Positions 61,979 through 64,000 of a stretch of 64,000 bases of DNA are shown piece by piece. The notes beneath the pieces were generated by a model. It was not told the DNA's origin. It searched no databases and worked only from the letters and a program-made list of their open reading frames with translations. A program made the position numbers and the translations under genes. Position 1 is the first letter of the stretch; every line of letters starts with the position of its first letter. Source of the DNA: Fen-1231 sp035286465 (lineage in GTDB: Bacteria > Gemmatimonadota > Gemmatimonadetes > Gemmatimonadales > Gemmatimonadaceae); the NCBI GenBank assembly GCA_035286465.1, contig DATEDF010000058.1, positions 5,655-69,654 on the forward strand, read 5' to 3'.

Positions 61979-63882
61979 TCACCGAAGTACCACCACGCCA
62001 CCCCCAGCAAGAACGCGCCCACGAGCAGGTAGCTTCCGACCCGTAGCCCGATCTGCTGGACACCGGCGGCCTTCACGATCGCGAAGAGCGCGGCCAGCAC
62101 CGCGAGCGCCAGGCCGACCTGTCGCAGGCGGCGCTCGCCCGCGCGGCGGCCGGCGCGAATGGAGAGCACGCCGCATGAGGCGTAGTACACGATCAGGAGA
62201 AAGGTGGAGGCGTCGGCGCTGAACGCGCGCCGCAGCTCGAAGTGCCCCCACAGAAACGCGAGCGCGCCGGAGACGAGGAGGGCGATTCGATCGCGCGCGA
62301 ACTCCCCGCCCACCAGGGGCACGCGCTCCGGCAGCCCCGAGCGCGCCGAGAGGTAGGCGGCGGCCACCACGCACGCCGCGCCCAGCGAGGCGAGGGAAAG
62401 GAACGGCATCGCCCGGTAGCCGGGGAGCGCGACGATCGTCCGCGCGGCGATGATCGAGGCGACGACCAGCGACGTGCCCGTGGCGACGAGGGCCGCCGGC
62501 TGCTGCTCGCGCCGGGCGACCATCGCGAAGACCACCGCGTGCGCGGCGAGCACCGGCGCCACGGCCTCCGGCGCGCGGTCGAACACCAGCGTGATCGCCC
62601 AGACGCTCGCGACTCCGCACGCGGCAAGGAGCAGGCCGCGTCGCCGCCCCTGTTCAGCGAGCGATGCTACGGCGTACGCGGCCGCCCACGCGAGCACCAG
62701 CGCGCCCGAGACGACGCCACGGGCTGGCCCCGTCGCCCCGAGGGTGGCCGCGAGGAACTGCGCCGGCACGAGCGCGACCGCGAACAGCCACACCGGAAAC
62801 CGCCGCTCGCCCTCGAGTCCGCGCGCCGCCGTGAGAAAGAGCGCCGTGCCGGTCATCGCCGCGATCGGGATGTCCGGCGAGGCGACCAGCGCGGCCAGGT
62901 GTGAGCCGCCGAACGGTCTCACGTGAGCTGTCCCGAGCGCGATCGCCATCATCAGGGTCGCAGTGATGGCGATCCACGTTCGCGCCGGTGGGCGCCCCAC
63001 GATGAGCGCGACGCCGGCGATGAGCGCAGCGAACGCGGGAGCGAACTCACGGTTCACCCACGCCGATCCGCCGGCGAACTCGCCCAGCGCCGGCGTATAC
63101 ACGACGACCCCGAGGACGGCGAGCAGGACCGCCTTGGACCACGCGCGAGCGCCGATCGTGACGACGGCGGTCGTGAGCACGATCAGGCCGTAGGCCGCGA
63201 GCACGCCGAGGCGCGGCGCGCCGGTCGTCATCACGAACGGCGCGAGGAGCGCGCCGCCGAGCCCCACCGTGAAGAGGAGTTCGGCGTCTTCCCGGAACGC
63301 GAGCACGGCGAGCGCGACCGATGCCGCGTCGGCGACGGTCAGCGCCAGCCACGACGGTACGAGCCCGAGCGCCGGCCCCGCGCCCCACGCCACGACGTGG
63401 AGCACGGCGAGCGCGAGCGCGAGCAAGACATTGCCGAAGCGGCGGACACCGCGCGCGCGGAGCCGCGTGCCGGCGCCCGCGATCGCTAGCGCGAGCAGGG
63501 TGCCCAGCGCCACGCGCGCCCACGGGCCGAGCAGTCCCTGCCGGATGGCCCACGACACCAGCGCCCCGGCGCCCATCACGATCGTGAGCACCGCCAGCGC
63601 CAGTGCTCCGTAGCGGCCGATCAGCTTCTCGACGTCCGGTCGAGCGACACGCCGGGACGGCGCGCTGGTTGCCGCGCGGGCACCCGGCGGATCGCCCGCC
63701 GCGGACGGCGGCCGGAGCGGCGCTCCACCCTCCGCGTGCCGCGACCGGAGCGGCGTTTCGTCGCGCGCGGCCGGCGGCGCCAGTCGCAGTGCGGCCAGCT
63801 CGCGCCGGGCCTCAGCCAGCTCGAGCGTGAGCCGCGAGAGCGCGCGCTCGAGCGCGTCGAGGCGGGTCGGGTCGGTCGTCAT
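61939..63882 (-). CDS. DUF2339-type polytopic membrane protein
   Basis: A 647-residue protein. The N terminus is a coiled coil (LDALERALSRLTLELAEARREL) and a Pro/Ala/Arg linker to about residue 80, followed by RPDVEKLIGRYGALALAVLTIVMGAG and some twenty hydrophobic helices. The WAIRQG, FRFGNVLL-like and LGGALLAPFV patterns fit DUF2339, whose function is unknown. It shows no transporter motif. The C-terminal residues come from the intergenic repeat. The start at 63882 has no evident ribosome site. Confidence 0.82.
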   Translation of the reverse strand: MTTDPTRLDALERALSRLTLELAEARRELAALRLAPPAARDETPLRSRHAEGGAPLRPPSAAGDPPGARAATSAPSRRVARPDVEKLIGRYGALALAVLTIVMGAGALVSWAIRQGLLGPWARVALGTLLALAIAGAGTRLRARGVRRFGNVLLALALAVLHVVAWGAGPALGLVPSWLALTVADAASVALAVLAFREDAELLFTVGLGGALLAPFVMTTGAPRLGVLAAYGLIVLTTAVVTIGARAWSKAVLLAVLGVVVYTPALGEFAGGSAWVNREFAPAFAALIAGVALIVGRPPARTWIAITATLMMAIALGTAHVRPFGGSHLAALVASPDIPIAAMTGTALFLTAARGLEGERRFPVWLFAVALVPAQFLAATLGATGPARGVVSGALVLAWAAAYAVASLAEQGRRRGLLLAACGVASVWAITLVFDRAPEAVAPVLAAHAVVFAMVARREQQPAALVATGTSLVVASIIAARTIVALPGYRAMPFLSLASLGAACVVAAAYLSARSGLPERVPLVGGEFARDRIALLVSGALAFLWGHFELRRAFSADASTFLLIVYYASCGVLSIRAGRRAGERRLRQVGLALAVLAALFAIVKAAGVQQIGLRVGSYLLVGAFLLGVAWWYFGEERGVKGEGSGEG

Positions 63883-64000
63883 CGCGTCAACATGCGAAAG
63901 GGAGCCGCTCAGGTGAAGAGTGCCGTAACCGTGCCCCGAGTGCGCTGAACTCCGGCACCCTCCGCGAGTGGCCGCAACGCAACGGAAACGCCCCGCCGAC

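Overview
The window reads as a high-GC bacterial chromosome segment, most likely from a Gemmatimonadota or related soil/sediment lineage. The evidence for that is indirect. A SusC/SusD outer-membrane pair and several lipoproteins point to a diderm. The spc/S10 ribosomal cluster is of bacterial type. Genes are tightly packed with 1-4 nt start/stop overlaps, and GTG starts are frequent. The taxonomic call is inference; there is no rRNA here.

Left part (1-23.5 kb), envelope and accessory genes. A truncated glucosamine-6-phosphate deaminase lies at the left edge, followed by a SusC-SusD-DUF4397 outer-membrane uptake locus ending in a strong terminator. An opposing operon carries an archaeal-style HMG-CoA synthase, a thiolase, a DUF35 zinc-ribbon/OB protein and a 60-residue protein. 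A ribbon-helix-helix/MazF-like toxin-antitoxin pair with stacked palindromes comes next, then a low-information patch of small membrane ORFs and a lipoprotein gene broken by an in-frame TAG. The peptidoglycan-recycling operon murQ-anmK-nagZ follows; with the edge deaminase it could carry cell-wall amino sugars towards fructose-6-phosphate. After that come gamma-glutamyltransferase, a glycine-zipper lipoprotein, an ABC exporter, a small outer-membrane protein, a Fur-CcdA operon and a cupredoxin.

Middle part (23.6-46 kb). A minus-strand operon holds a sensor-kinase-like protein whose phospho-acceptor His is replaced by Phe, two small unknown proteins, a histone-deacetylase-like hydrolase, a zinc-ribbon Ser/Thr kinase and PriA. 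Housekeeping genes follow: D-amino-acid transaminase, an M3-like peptidase, GlyRS, PurA, a DapA-family aldolase, PilT, a 2-hydroxyacid dehydrogenase, MgtC and TrpS on the minus strand; a phosphatase, SuhB, fused FTCD and SRAP on the plus strand.

Right part (44.7-61.4 kb). A continuous minus-strand run reads fusA-tuf-rpsJ-rplC-rplD-rplW-rplB-rpsS-rplV-rpsC-rplP-rpmC-rpsQ-rplN-rplX-rplE-rpsN-rpsH-rplF-rplR-rpsE-rpmD-rplO-secY-adk-map. rpsL and rpsG are absent before fusA and the alpha-operon genes are absent after map. A DUF2339 membrane protein closes the window.

Three patterns cut across the window. (1) Short-period repeats fill many gaps and enter coding sequence; one 36-nt core occurs both in the 17.7 kb gap and inside rplD. 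(2) L4, L5, S5 and S19 carry long low-complexity tails. (3) Several genes have a TAxxTT -10-like hexamer only 6-9 nt before the start codon, which suggests leaderless transcription. All functions are assigned by reading sequence motifs; no database search was run.
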